Part shown: piece by piece, positions 34,067-46,219 of the stretch
Numbering within the stretch: position 1 is the stretch's first letter
Layout: each line of letters starts with the position of its first letter
From: Moraxellaceae bacterium
Lineage (GTDB): Bacteria > Pseudomonadota > Gammaproteobacteria > Pseudomonadales > Moraxellaceae
Length of the DNA: 64,000 nucleotides
Direction of reading: 5' to 3'
Assembly (NCBI GenBank): GCA_030646295.1
Contig: JAUSND010000003.1
Coordinates: 496,001-560,000, forward strand
The notes under the pieces: model-generated
What the model saw: only the letters and a program-made list of their open reading frames with translations
What the model was told of the DNA's origin: nothing
Databases searched by the model: none
Position numbers and translations under genes: made by a program

Positions 34067-35872
34067 ATGCGCTCTTTTGAACACGAACCCGCTGCCCCTG
34101 TTGCCAGTCACCGTAGTGACTGGCAAACCCTCAAAACCCTGTTCCCTTACCTCTGGCGCTACAAGGGTCGGGTGATTCTGGCTCTGTCGTTCCTGATATT
34201 GGCCAAAGTGGCCACGGTTGCCATTCCGCTTGTCCTCAAGGGTATCGTCGACCATCTGACGGCAAAACCGCAGGCCCTGTTGCTGGTGCCGGCCGCGCTG
34301 ATCATTGCCTATGGTGTGTTGCGGTTGGCATCCACTGCCTTTGGCGAGCTGCGCGATGCGGTCTTTGCCAAGGTGGCGCAGGGAGCGATCCGCCGGGTGG
34401 CGCTGGAAACCTTTAATCACCTGCATCAGCTCAGCCTGCGCTATCACATTAATCGCCAGACCGGTGGGCTGACCCGTGACATTTCCCGGGGCACCCGGGG
34501 GATCGGTTCGCTGTTGAGTTTCATGTTGTTCAACATCCTGCCGACGATTCTGGAAATCGGCATGATCACGACCATTCTGGTCACGCTGTATGACTGGCGC
34601 TTTGCTGTCGTCACCCTGGGCACCATCGTGATTTATACGGTGTTCACGATTGTGGTCACCGAGTGGCGTACCCAGACGCGTCGTGCCATGAATGACATGG
34701 ATTCCAAGGCAAATACACGTGCCGTGGATTCGCTGCTGAACTATGAGACGGTGAAGTATTTCGGCAACGAGCCGTTCGAGGCGGCGCGCTACGATGAGTC
34801 GATGGAAAAGTGGGAGAAGTCGGCGATCCAGAACGAGATGTCGATTGGCATTCTGAACAGTGGCCAGTCCGGCATCATTGCGGTGGGCATTACCCTGCTG
34901 GTGTGGCTGGCGGCCGATGGTGTTGCGAAAGGTACCATGACGCTGGGTGACCTGGTGGCGGTGAATGCCTTCCTGATCCAGCTTTACGCTCCCCTGAACA
35001 TCCTTGGCATGGCCTATCGCGAGATCAAGCAAGCGCTGACGGACATGGAAAGAATGTTCAGCCTGATGCGTGAAGATGCCGACATCAAGGATTCGCCTGA
35101 TGCAGTGGCATTGCAGACAGACTCCGCCACGGTCGAGTTCCGGCAGGTTGATTTTGGCTACGATACCAAGCGCCAGATCCTGTTTGGTGTGGACTTCCGT
35201 ATTCCGGCGGGTAAAACCGTGGCGGTCGTGGGCAGCTCGGGTGCGGGCAAGTCCACCTTGTCGCGCTTGCTGTTCCGTTTCTATGATGTGGGCAGTGGTG
35301 CGGTATCCATCAATGGCAAGGATATTCGCGAGCTGACCCAGTCGAGCCTGCGTGCCCATATCGGGATCGTTCCGCAGGATACCGTGCTGTTCAATGATTC
35401 CATCTATTACAACGTTGCCTATGGACGGCCGCAGGCAACGCGTGAGGAAGTGATCGAGGCCGCACGCTCGGCCCACATTCTTGCGTTTATCGAGAGCCTG
35501 CCGGATGGCTGGGACACCACGGTCGGTGAGCGCGGGCTCAAGCTCTCCGGTGGAGAGAAACAGCGCGTGGCCATTGCCCGGACCATTCTCAAGAATCCGC
35601 CCATCCTGATTTTTGATGAGGCGACATCGGCTCTGGATTCAAAAACCGAGAAGGCAATCCAGGGGGAGCTGTTCTCGATTTCGGCAGACCGTACCACGCT
35701 CATCATTGCCCATCGGCTGTCCACGGTGGTGGATGCAGACGAGATTCTGGTCATGGAGCAGGGGCGTATTGTTGAGCGGGGCAGCCATCGCGAGCTGCTG
35801 GGGCAGAACGGCATTTATGCGCGGATGTGGGCGCTGCAGCAGAGTGAAGCGGAGAAGGTGGTTGTTGTCTGA
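34067..35872 (+). CDS. Atm1-type ABC exporter (fused permease and ATPase)
   Basis: 601 residues. Six-helix permease domain (about residues 30-330; NRQTGGLTRDISRGTRGIGS and NYETVKYFGNEPFE are Atm1/ABCB7 hallmarks) and an ATPase with Walker A GSSGAGKST, signature LSGGEKQRVAIAR, Walker B ILIFDEATSALD and the switch His in IIAHRLST. Bacterial Atm1 proteins export glutathione-linked metals or polysulphides and aid Fe-S/heavy-metal balance. It lies 50 bases after the PepSY gene on the same strand. Confidence 0.92.
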   Translation: MRSFEHEPAAPVASHRSDWQTLKTLFPYLWRYKGRVILALSFLILAKVATVAIPLVLKGIVDHLTAKPQALLLVPAALIIAYGVLRLASTAFGELRDAVFAKVAQGAIRRVALETFNHLHQLSLRYHINRQTGGLTRDISRGTRGIGSLLSFMLFNILPTILEIGMITTILVTLYDWRFAVVTLGTIVIYTVFTIVVTEWRTQTRRAMNDMDSKANTRAVDSLLNYETVKYFGNEPFEAARYDESMEKWEKSAIQNEMSIGILNSGQSGIIAVGITLLVWLAADGVAKGTMTLGDLVAVNAFLIQLYAPLNILGMAYREIKQALTDMERMFSLMREDADIKDSPDAVALQTDSATVEFRQVDFGYDTKRQILFGVDFRIPAGKTVAVVGSSGAGKSTLSRLLFRFYDVGSGAVSINGKDIRELTQSSLRAHIGIVPQDTVLFNDSIYYNVAYGRPQATREEVIEAARSAHILAFIESLPDGWDTTVGERGLKLSGGEKQRVAIARTILKNPPILIFDEATSALDSKTEKAIQGELFSISADRTTLIIAHRLSTVVDADEILVMEQGRIVERGSHRELLGQNGIYARMWALQQSEAEKVVVV

Positions 35873-35878
35873 GTCGAC

Positions 35879-35906
35879 TGTCCGGATCACGTTCCAATTC
35901 CGGACA
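35879..35906. other. Inverted repeat between ABC exporter and czc region
   Basis: TGTCCGGA and TCCGGACA are perfect 8-base arms with a 12-base loop. No T-run follows, so it may be a weak terminator of the exporter gene or an operator for the metal efflux genes downstream. The rest of the 171-base gap shows nothing more certain. Confidence 0.4.
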
Positions 35907-36043
35907 TAAGACTGGTTCTCATTAGCGATAAGGGCTGTTAATGTTGCCGCGTCACCACCAGTTGTTCTGGGGCCGGTCATGTGGGCAGTCATTATGACAC
36001 CCAACCGAACGTTACTGAGGGATATGGAACCAACAGACGCTTC

Positions 36044-36463
36044 ATGACCACCCGCCAGTTTAAAATCCTGACACCCCTGATCCTTCTGGCCTATCTGCTG
36101 GCCCAGAACGGGATAGTGCTTGCCCAGACGCTGGCCGGTCTCACGGGACACGAGGTGGTCAGCACCTGGCATGTCAGTCACTATGATGTGATGTTCTCGC
36201 ATGGAGCGGAGACGGCTCCGGTCATGGCGGATGATGGTTGTCAGGTCAGCTGTGATGACCACCACCACGTGGACATCAAGCCGATTGATCCGGTCAGGCC
36301 GGATACGAAGTCCAAGTTTTTGGTCGCTCTTCTGTTGATGCTGCTGCCCACGCTGCTGGTCTGGGTGTTGCCACTGGTTCGCAGTCAGCCGATCCGATGG
36401 CCCTTCACTCATCATCGAAATACCTTGCCCCGCCTGATCCGGAGTACGGTCCTCCGACATTAA
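36044..36463 (+). CDS. Small membrane protein with Cys/His motif, next to czcCBA
   Basis: 139 residues from ATG at 36044. An N-terminal helix or signal (about residues 8-30), a loop with CQVSCDDHHHVD (two Cys and three His), and a C-terminal helix (about 95-115) ending in a basic tail. It has no family I recognise. The metal-ligand-rich loop between two helices and its place 67 bases upstream of the RND efflux genes suggest a periplasmic metal-binding or regulatory accessory, comparable in position only to CzcI. No strong ribosome site is seen. Confidence 0.6.
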   Translation: MTTRQFKILTPLILLAYLLAQNGIVLAQTLAGLTGHEVVSTWHVSHYDVMFSHGAETAPVMADDGCQVSCDDHHHVDIKPIDPVRPDTKSKFLVALLLMLLPTLLVWVLPLVRSQPIRWPFTHHRNTLPRLIRSTVLRH

Positions 36464-36530
36464 AACGCCTCTGTGTGACGACCTTGCCCGGCACTTGCCG
36501 GACGTTGTGTATTTCATTCAGGGAGGCGAC

Positions 36531-37784
36531 ATGCCTGCAATTCCTTTCAAGCTGCACGGGCTAATGGTGCCTGTGCTGTTCTGTAGTGTTTCATTTCCTG
36601 CAACCGCACTGGGCTTGACCCTGGCCGAAGCAGAACAGCGGGCGCTGGCCCGCAATCCTGTTTTGTCTGCAACGGTGGCTGCAGCGGATGCGGCAGAAGG
36701 CGATGCGCGCCAGGCGGGGCTATTGCCCAATCCCGAGCTGAGCTACAACCGCGAAAACCTTGGTAATGACAATCTCACTGGTCTTGATGGACCGGCGTCT
36801 ACCTGGATATTAAGCCAGCGGCTGGGGCTGGCTGGACAACGTGGCGCCCGTCGCGACAGCGCCCGGAGTGAGGCAGTGGCCGCCCGGGTGAGGTTGCAGC
36901 ACCAGCGTGATCTTCTCCTTGCCGAGGTGCGGGCCAGTTGGGTTGCCGTGCTGGCAGCCCAGCAGCGGGTCGCTTTTGCAGATGAGCTGGGGCAGGTCGC
37001 TCTCAATACGCATGATGCAGTGGCGGGGCAGGTGAAGGCCGGAAAAGTATCCCCGGTTGAGCTGACACGGCTGGATGTCGCTGCAGCGGTACTGCAACGT
37101 CGTAGCCAGCAAGCCGCGCAGTCGCTGGTCGTCGCCCGGCAGAAGCTGGCCAGTCTGCAGGGGCTGTCAGCCCCTGATTTTGGTCTCTTGCCCGATCAAT
37201 TGCCTGCTGTGCGCCTCTTGCCATCGCCAGATGTCATCGCTCAGGCCAGCCAGGCCAATCCGGTGCTCAAGGAAGCCGAGGCAGTGACGCGTTCCCGTGA
37301 GGCGGGGCTGCAGGAAGCAAGGGGTCGCCGGTTTCCGGATATTACGTTGAGCGTTGGGCAGACCCAGTATGAAGATGCCGGAGAGGCGGCCTGGCAGATG
37401 GGAGTGAGTGTGCCGCTGCCGCTGTTTGACCGGAATCAGGGGGCAACACAGGCCGCGCAGGCGCGGTTGATCGAGGCACGGGCCCAGGCAGAGGCCGTCG
37501 CTCAGGGGTTGCAGGCCGAGTTGAACAGTCTTTATTCACAGGTCCGGATGCTGGGGTTGCAACTGACCACTTTCGAAAAAACGGTGTTGCCATCCAGTGA
37601 AGAGGCCTTCAGTGCAATCAGCAAGGGCTATCGCTTCGGCAAGTTTGGTTTGCTGGATGTGCTGGATGCCCAGCGCGCCTTCATTGATACCCGTTTTGAC
37701 TATCTCGACACCCTTACGGAATACCACCGTCAGCGTAACCAGCTGGATGCCTTGCTGGGACTGACACAGGAGAACCCGCTGTGA
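36531..37784 (+). CDS. czcC: Outer-membrane efflux protein, CzcC family
   Basis: 417 residues from ATG at 36531 (GGGAGG 5 bases upstream). Signal peptide, then two TolC-type repeats: LTLAEAEQRALARNPVLSAT at the N-terminus and the matching ASQANPVLKEAEAVTRSREA in the middle; LLPNPELSYNRENLG is typical for CzcC. It forms the outer-membrane channel of the tripartite metal efflux pump. Its stop overlaps the start of czcB (GTGA). Confidence 0.88.
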   Translation: MPAIPFKLHGLMVPVLFCSVSFPATALGLTLAEAEQRALARNPVLSATVAAADAAEGDARQAGLLPNPELSYNRENLGNDNLTGLDGPASTWILSQRLGLAGQRGARRDSARSEAVAARVRLQHQRDLLLAEVRASWVAVLAAQQRVAFADELGQVALNTHDAVAGQVKAGKVSPVELTRLDVAAAVLQRRSQQAAQSLVVARQKLASLQGLSAPDFGLLPDQLPAVRLLPSPDVIAQASQANPVLKEAEAVTRSREAGLQEARGRRFPDITLSVGQTQYEDAGEAAWQMGVSVPLPLFDRNQGATQAAQARLIEARAQAEAVAQGLQAELNSLYSQVRMLGLQLTTFEKTVLPSSEEAFSAISKGYRFGKFGLLDVLDAQRAFIDTRFDYLDTLTEYHRQRNQLDALLGLTQENPL

Positions 37785-39304
37785 AGATCGCATCCTCATT
37801 TTTTGCCGGCTTGCTGGCTGTTTTTCTGCTCTCTGCCTGTGGCCAGCGCCAGGAAGAGCATGCTGGCGAGCATGGTCACGAAGCACATGGTCACGAAGCA
37901 CATGGTCATGAAGAAAACGGTCATGAACCTGTTGCGCAGGAGATTCCGCGTGGCCCGCACAAAGGACGTCTTTTTGAGCAGGACGGCATGGGACTGGAGG
38001 TCACCATTTTTGAAGACGGTGTAGAGCCGGAGTTCCGGGTTTATCCGACCCTGAATGACAAGCCGCTGGACCCGAAGGCGATCAATCTGACCATCACGCT
38101 GGAGCGCCTTGGTGCGACCCAGATTATCCGGTTTTCACCGAAAAATGATTATCTTCTGGGTGATCAGGTGGTGTACGAGCCGCACTCCTTTTCGGTGATG
38201 CTGGCAGCACGGTATCAGCAAAAAGATTATGCCTTTAACTATGACCAGATTGAGTGGCGTGTTGTCCTCACGCCAGAGCAGGTAAAAGCAGCCGGGCTGG
38301 AAATTCTCAAGACAGGTCCTGCGGTACTGGCTGATGAAGTTGAGCTTCAGGGTGAAATTCGCGTAGCCCCCAACAGCGAAACCGTGGTGCTGGCACCTGT
38401 TGCCGGTGTGGTGATTTCGGCTCCGGTATCACTGGGGCAGTCGGTGAAAGCAGGGGAGGTGATGGCGACGCTGGAAAGTCGTGAACTCGCGGACATCAAA
38501 CGCAATTATCTCGAAGCACGCGAGCGGTTACGTCTGGCAGAGTCAACGTACCAGCGCGAAGCGATGCTCTGGAAAGAAAAAATATCGGCTGAACAGGATT
38601 ATCTGGCGGCAAGAAGTGCCAAGGCTGAAGCGGATATCAACCTGGCCAGCAGTCGTGCCGGGCTGATGGCATTTGGTCTTGGTGATGGTGAGTTGCGTGC
38701 ATTGAGCCTTGATCAGCCAGGTAATCTGGCGCGTCTGGTGTTACGTGCTCCGCGTAGCGGCCGCGTGACGACCCGGGCACTGGCACCCGGTCAGCGGGTT
38801 ACACCGGACTCGGCACTGTTCACGATTGCCGATCTGGATCAGTTGGTGGCGGTACTCTCTGCTACTCCAGCCCAGCTGGAAGGACTCAAACCGGGTCAGG
38901 TGGCAACAGTGGCTCAGGTCAATGGTCCGGTCAGCAGTAAAGGTCGTGTGCAAATCGTCAGTCCCCAGTTAAGTGAAGCCAGCCGGGCCGCATCCATTTA
39001 TGTGTCACTGGACAACCCGGCCACCTGGAAACCAGGGCAATTCGTGAAGGCACGCATCACGCGCACGGAGACTCCGGCAGCAGTCACGGTGAGCAATGAA
39101 AGTCTGCAATCGTTTCGTGACTGGACGGTGGTCTATGCAAAATATGGCGATCAGTTCGAGGTCAGGCCCGTAAGAACAGGGCGTCGTGATGCCCATCGCT
39201 CCGAGATTCTGGAAGGCCTGTCGGCTGGACAGGAATACGTCGGCAAAAACAGCTTTCTGCTCAAGGCCGATATTGGCAAGAGCGAAGCTGCGCATGACCA
39301 TTAA
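37781..39304 (+). CDS. czcB: RND periplasmic adaptor, CzcB family, with His-rich N-terminus
   Basis: 507 residues from GTG at 37781. Lipobox LLSACGQ, then a His/Glu/Gly repeat (HGHEAHGHEAHGHEENGHE, about residues 29-47) that should bind divalent metal, then a domain like that of CzcB (PRGPHKGRLFEQDGMGLEVT) and the barrel-sandwich, hairpin and beta-barrel adaptor domains (VVLAPVAGVVISAPVSLGQS ... GQFVKARI). It bridges CzcC and CzcA and may pass metal to the pump. Confidence 0.9.
   Translation: MKIASSFFAGLLAVFLLSACGQRQEEHAGEHGHEAHGHEAHGHEENGHEPVAQEIPRGPHKGRLFEQDGMGLEVTIFEDGVEPEFRVYPTLNDKPLDPKAINLTITLERLGATQIIRFSPKNDYLLGDQVVYEPHSFSVMLAARYQQKDYAFNYDQIEWRVVLTPEQVKAAGLEILKTGPAVLADEVELQGEIRVAPNSETVVLAPVAGVVISAPVSLGQSVKAGEVMATLESRELADIKRNYLEARERLRLAESTYQREAMLWKEKISAEQDYLAARSAKAEADINLASSRAGLMAFGLGDGELRALSLDQPGNLARLVLRAPRSGRVTTRALAPGQRVTPDSALFTIADLDQLVAVLSATPAQLEGLKPGQVATVAQVNGPVSSKGRVQIVSPQLSEASRAASIYVSLDNPATWKPGQFVKARITRTETPAAVTVSNESLQSFRDWTVVYAKYGDQFEVRPVRTGRRDAHRSEILEGLSAGQEYVGKNSFLLKADIGKSEAAHDH
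37871..37930 (+). repeat. 15-base tandem repeat encoding GHEAH-type metal-binding units
   Basis: Four units of 15 bases (CATGGTCACGAAGCA), the first two identical and the others diverged, inside czcB. Each unit encodes a His-Gly-His-Glu-like pentapeptide, so slippage could change the number of metal ligands. Confidence 0.8.
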
Positions 39305-42442
<3,138 letters not shown>

Positions 42443-42480
42443 CGTCAGGAAGGACAGGGATGACTGTTATGGGAGATGAA

Positions 42481-43095
42481 ATGAAAAACAAGAAACACTG
42501 GGAGCAGGTCTACACCCGGAAGTCTTTGCAGGAAGTGAGCTGGTTTCAGTCATCACCAGCCACTTCCCTGCAATTGATACAAAAGTCAGGTGTCGACCCG
42601 CGTGAGCCTGTGATTGATGTCGGTGGAGGGGCTTCCACACTTGTTGATGGCTTGCTTCGCCTGGGCTATCAGGATGTGTCTATTCTCGATATTGCTGCTG
42701 CGGCTCTCGCTGTGGCTCAGACCCGCCTGGGTGAGCGGGCATCGTGCGTGAACTGGCTGGAGGCTGATATCACAAAATTTCACCCTGATCGCCAGTATGC
42801 ACTATGGCATGACAGGGCAGTCTTTCATTTCTTGACAAGTGCGGAGAGCCGGCGCCATTACATGGCTGCACTGCATGGTGCATTGGCTCCTGACGGCCAC
42901 GTCATCATTGCCGCGTTTGCTATAGGTGGGCCTGTCAAATGCAGTGGTCTGGACATTGAACAGTACGATGCGGAGAAGATGATCGGGGAGTTCGGTACTG
43001 GCTTTGAGCTACTGGAAACCGTTCTGGAGAATCATCTGACATCAGACGGTAATGCTCAGGCTTTCAATTACTTCCATTTTAACCGGATCGCCTGA
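42481..43095 (+). CDS. Class I SAM-dependent methyltransferase
   Basis: 204 residues from ATG at 42481 (GGGAG 5 bases upstream); ATG at 42460 also has a purine-rich site. KKHWEQVYTRKSLQEVSWFQ opens the protein; VIDVGGGASTLVDGLL is SAM motif I and LWHDRAVFHFLTS the post-II block. These small enzymes are related to the thiopurine/tellurite group (TehB-like), which may methylate metalloids or thiols. It follows czcA by 38 bases and may be part of the metal unit, though that is only positional. Confidence 0.78.
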   Translation: MKNKKHWEQVYTRKSLQEVSWFQSSPATSLQLIQKSGVDPREPVIDVGGGASTLVDGLLRLGYQDVSILDIAAAALAVAQTRLGERASCVNWLEADITKFHPDRQYALWHDRAVFHFLTSAESRRHYMAALHGALAPDGHVIIAAFAIGGPVKCSGLDIEQYDAEKMIGEFGTGFELLETVLENHLTSDGNAQAFNYFHFNRIA

Positions 43096-43104
43096 GCCTG
43101 CTTG

Positions 43105-44043
43105 CTAGAACAGGGCTTTCAGCCACTGCCGTACCAGATTTGCCCGGTTGATCAGCAGTGACGCAAAAATTAGGCCGCAACCGGTGAGCTGGACAGGGGA
43201 CATGGTTTCGCCAAACCAGCCGGCAGCCAGCAAGGCAACCCAGACCGGTTCCACCACCATGATGACGACGCCGTGTGAGTGATTCGACAGGCTTTGCGCA
43301 TGGGTTTGCAGCAGGAAGCGTGCGGCGCTGCCCAGCACCACGCTGGCCAGAATCCAGCCGGCCATTTCTGCCGAAAAATGGGTGAAGGTGGGCAGCCATG
43401 GCTCGAACAGCAGCGACAGGAGGGTGGTGAGCAATCCCACGGTGGTCAGCACAATGGCGGTGAGTGGCAGTGCCGGTATTTTTTCCTGTTGGGTAGTGCC
43501 GCCATCGGCGCTGCTGATTTCGCGGTGATTGGCGGCATGGGTATTGAGCGTGTAGTACAGCGCAAAAATGCTGGCGGCCAGTACATAAAACAGCTGGCCT
43601 GCTTCTGGCCGGAAACCGCTTTTCAGGGAGAGCAGGGCCAGGCCGGTAGTGGCAATGGGCAGCGCCAGCCAGATGCTGCGGGGCTGATGTTCCTTGAACA
43701 CCAGTCGTGAAATCACGGGCACCAGCACGACACCGAGACTGGTCAGGAAGGCGCCTTCGCCAACATGGGTGCCAAAGAACAGCCCCATGACCCAGCAGCT
43801 CATCCCGGCACCAAATACCAACCCTACCTTGAGTGCACGGACACAGGCATCAGCGGTCAGCAGTCGCAGTTGCCGGTGTCCGATGAGGGCGAGCAATGCT
43901 CCCGCCAGCAGAAAGCGCAGGGACATGAACAGGAGGGGAGGCATGAGCAGGACGGCTTCACGCGAGAAGATCCAGCTGACGGCGGCGAGCAGGGTCACGA
44001 TGACCAGATAGAGGTCGGCCTTGCCTGCATTGGATAACGCCAC
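43105..44043 (-). CDS. EamA/DMT-superfamily transporter
   Basis: 312 residues from a GTG at 44043 (AGGAG 7 bases upstream). About ten membrane helices in two EamA repeats (SREAVLLMPPLLFMSLRFLL... and the second from about residue 160), with GTHVGEGAFLTSLGVVLVPV typical of the family. It exports or imports small metabolites, often amino acids or metabolites in overflow. A His-rich loop (ANHREISSADGG) separates the halves. Substrate unknown. Confidence 0.85.
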   Translation of the reverse strand: MALSNAGKADLYLVIVTLLAAVSWIFSREAVLLMPPLLFMSLRFLLAGALLALIGHRQLRLLTADACVRALKVGLVFGAGMSCWVMGLFFGTHVGEGAFLTSLGVVLVPVISRLVFKEHQPRSIWLALPIATTGLALLSLKSGFRPEAGQLFYVLAASIFALYYTLNTHAANHREISSADGGTTQQEKIPALPLTAIVLTTVGLLTTLLSLLFEPWLPTFTHFSAEMAGWILASVVLGSAARFLLQTHAQSLSNHSHGVVIMVVEPVWVALLAAGWFGETMSPVQLTGCGLIFASLLINRANLVRQWLKALF

Positions 44044-44093
44044 GTGATGTCTCCTGTGGGGTTGCGATTTGCGTGGCGTATTGTCGGTGTTGT

Positions 44094-44121
44094 GCCTCCT
44101 CATGCAAAGGCATGAGGAGGC
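44094..44121. other. 12-base-pair perfect hairpin downstream of mmsB
   Basis: GCCTCCTCATGC and GCATGAGGAGGC around AAAG. It lies between the mmsB stop and the transporter start on the minus strand. It has no clear T-run on that strand, but probably marks the end of the mms transcript. Confidence 0.55.
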
Positions 44122-44142
44122 CAATTTCTTGTCGCTGCAGGG

Positions 44143-45030
44143 TCAGGGTTGCAGGATTTTCAGAATCGAGGAGAAGTCGAGCTTGCCGTTGCCATGCGTG
44201 GCGTGGAGGGCATAGAGCTGTTTGGCCAGTGCCCCCATGGGGGTGGCGGATTTGCTATGCAGCGCCGCTTCCATGGCAAGGCCCAGATCCTTGTTCATCA
44301 GGTCGACCTGGAAGCCGCCACTGTAGTCGCGTGAGGCGGGTACATTGTCCATGACGCCGGGCCAGGGGTTGTAAAGCTCCAGGGACCAGTTGCGGCCGGA
44401 GCTTTTCAGCAGGATGTCGGAGAGCACCTGTGGGTCAAGCCCGTTATCAACGCCCATCTGCAGGGCTTCGCAGGTACCGATCATATGCACGGCCAGCAGC
44501 ATGTTGTTGCAGATCTTGGCGACAGCACCGGCACCGGCCGGGCCGGCATGCATGATGTTCTTGCCCATCACGGAGAGGAAGGGACGGGCGCGCTCCACAT
44601 CATCGGCAGTCCCACCGCAGAGAAAACTGAGTGTGCCCGCAGCGGCACCGGCAACGCCGCCGGAAACGGGCGCGTCAATCATGGCGATATTGCGTTCGTG
44701 TGCAGCAGCCGAGACCTTGCGCGCGCACTCCGGTGAGGTGGTGGAGCAATCAATCACCAGCATGTCGGCCGTCAGGAAATCCAGCAGGCCATTCTCGCCA
44801 TTGATGTAGAGGCCAAGCACGGCGGCATCATGGGGCAGCATGGTGATGACGGTGTCGGCACCGGCAATGGTGTCGGAAGGAGCAGCAGTGACAATGGCGC
44901 CTTCTGCTGCAAGGGGCTCGGTCAGTGCGGGATTGAGATCAAATACACGTACGGTGAAACCGGCGTTGAGCAGGTTTCGCGCCATGGGGGCACCCATGTT
45001 GCCGCAGCCGAAGAAGGCGATGGTGTTCAT
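44143..45030 (-). CDS. mmsB: 3-hydroxyisobutyrate dehydrogenase
   Basis: 295 residues. Rossmann motif FFGCGNMGAPMARNLLNAG, the substrate signature DAPVSGGVAGAAAGTLSFLC and catalytic Lys in KICNNMLLAVHM match the beta-hydroxyacid dehydrogenases. It oxidises 3-hydroxyisobutyrate to methylmalonate semialdehyde in valine breakdown. It is the third gene of the mmsA-acyl-CoA dehydrogenase-mmsB run, 40 bases after the dehydrogenase. Confidence 0.94.
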   Translation of the reverse strand: MNTIAFFGCGNMGAPMARNLLNAGFTVRVFDLNPALTEPLAAEGAIVTAAPSDTIAGADTVITMLPHDAAVLGLYINGENGLLDFLTADMLVIDCSTTSPECARKVSAAAHERNIAMIDAPVSGGVAGAAAGTLSFLCGGTADDVERARPFLSVMGKNIMHAGPAGAGAVAKICNNMLLAVHMIGTCEALQMGVDNGLDPQVLSDILLKSSGRNWSLELYNPWPGVMDNVPASRDYSGGFQVDLMNKDLGLAMEAALHSKSATPMGALAKQLYALHATHGNGKLDFSSILKILQP

Positions 45031-45070
45031 TGTTGTTGTCCTTTATCCGTGCCCTTGCGGGATTTTTATT

Positions 45071-46219
45071 TCAGAGAGAATCTTTTTCCAGCAGCTTGCG
45101 CGCGGCAATCAGGCGCATGATTTCGTTGGTGCCTTCCAGAATCTGGTGCACGCGCACATCGCGCACCATGCGCTCCAGCGGGAAGTCGCGCAGATAGCCA
45201 TATCCGCCATGCAGTTGCAGCGCTTCGTTGCATACCGTGAAACAGGCATCGGTGGCAAAGCGTTTTGCCATCGCGCAATGCAGGGTGGCATCGCTATCTC
45301 CGGAGTCAAGACGGCTGGCCGCGTGATACACCATCAGGCGTGCTGCCTGCAGTTCGGTGGCCATGTCGGCCAGCCGGAACTGCAGCGCCTGGAATTCTGC
45401 CAGTGCCTTGCCGAACTGCTTGCGCTCCTGCAGATAGCGATGGGCGGCACGCAGGGCCGCCTGTGCCGTGCCCAGTGAGCAAGAGGCAATATTGAGGCGA
45501 CCGCCATCCAGCCCCTTCATGGCAAAGGTAAAGCCTTCGCCTTCTTCACCGACACGATAACGCGCCGGAATACGGGCATTTTCAAAAATGATGGCGCGTG
45601 TGGGCTGGGCGTTCCAGCCCATCTTTTCCTCGTTCTTGCCAAAACTGACACCGGGCGTGTTGGCCGGAATGATGAAGGTGGAAATGCCACGGGCACCGTT
45701 GTCACTGGTGCGGGCCATGACGACGAGAATGTCGGTGGCGCCAGCAGCAGAGATGAACATCTTGCTGCCGTTGAGCACATAGTCGTCGCCGTCGCGGGAG
45801 GCACGGGTTTTCAGCGAGGCTGCATCACTGCCGGCACCGGGTTCGGTGAGGCAGTAACTGGCCAGCCATTCGCCACTGGTGAGCTTTTCACCAAACTCGG
45901 CTTTCTGCGCCGCGTTGCCAAAGCGCGTCACCATCCACGTGCACATGTTATGGATGGTGAGGTAGGCCGTGGTGGCGGTGCAGCCCTGTGACAGCTGTTC
46001 GAAAATCAGCGCGGCATCAAGGCGGGTAAGGCCCAGTCCGCCGCACTCGATATCGGAATAAATGCCGCAGAAGCCAAGCTCGCCCGCACGCCGGATGACG
46101 TCAATCGGGAAATGATGCTCGGCATCCCAGCGCGCCGCATTCGGCGCGAGTTCGTGTGCAGCGAACTCGCGCGCGGTTTGCACAAAGGCTTTCTGGTCGT
46201 CGGTCAGGTCAAAATTCAT
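45071..46219 (-). CDS. Acyl-CoA dehydrogenase, probable isobutyryl-CoA dehydrogenase
   Basis: 382 residues, standard length. [19 protein letters not shown] and the FAD-binding [20 protein letters not shown] blocks are typical; the catalytic Glu lies in [11 protein letters not shown]. Its position between mmsA and mmsB points to isobutyryl-CoA, the valine-derived substrate; short branched-chain specificity is inferred. The start overlaps the mmsA stop (ATGA). Confidence 0.9.
   Translation of the reverse strand: MNFDLTDDQKAFVQTAREFAAHELAPNAARWDAEHHFPIDVIRRAGELGFCGIYSDIECGGLGLTRLDAALIFEQLSQGCTATTAYLTIHNMCTWMVTRFGNAAQKAEFGEKLTSGEWLASYCLTEPGAGSDAASLKTRASRDGDDYVLNGSKMFISAAGATDILVVMARTSDNGARGISTFIIPANTPGVSFGKNEEKMGWNAQPTRAIIFENARIPARYRVGEEGEGFTFAMKGLDGGRLNIASCSLGTAQAALRAAHRYLQERKQFGKALAEFQALQFRLADMATELQAARLMVYHAASRLDSGDSDATLHCAMAKRFATDACFTVCNEALQLHGGYGYLRDFPLERMVRDVRVHQILEGTNEIMRLIAARKLLEKDSL

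Noticed and set aside
34037-35476. A 479-codon minus-strand frame across the ABC exporter
   Set aside because: Antisense shadow of a GC-rich gene with all ABC motifs on the plus strand.
35910-35932. A GGTTCTCATTAGCGAT stretch resembling a Fur box
   Set aside because: Only part of the consensus is present and the dyad is missing.
35941-35997. An 18-codon frame with an AAGGG site upstream of the czc region
   Set aside because: Too short to support from sequence alone; no overlap with the next start codon and no recognisable feature.
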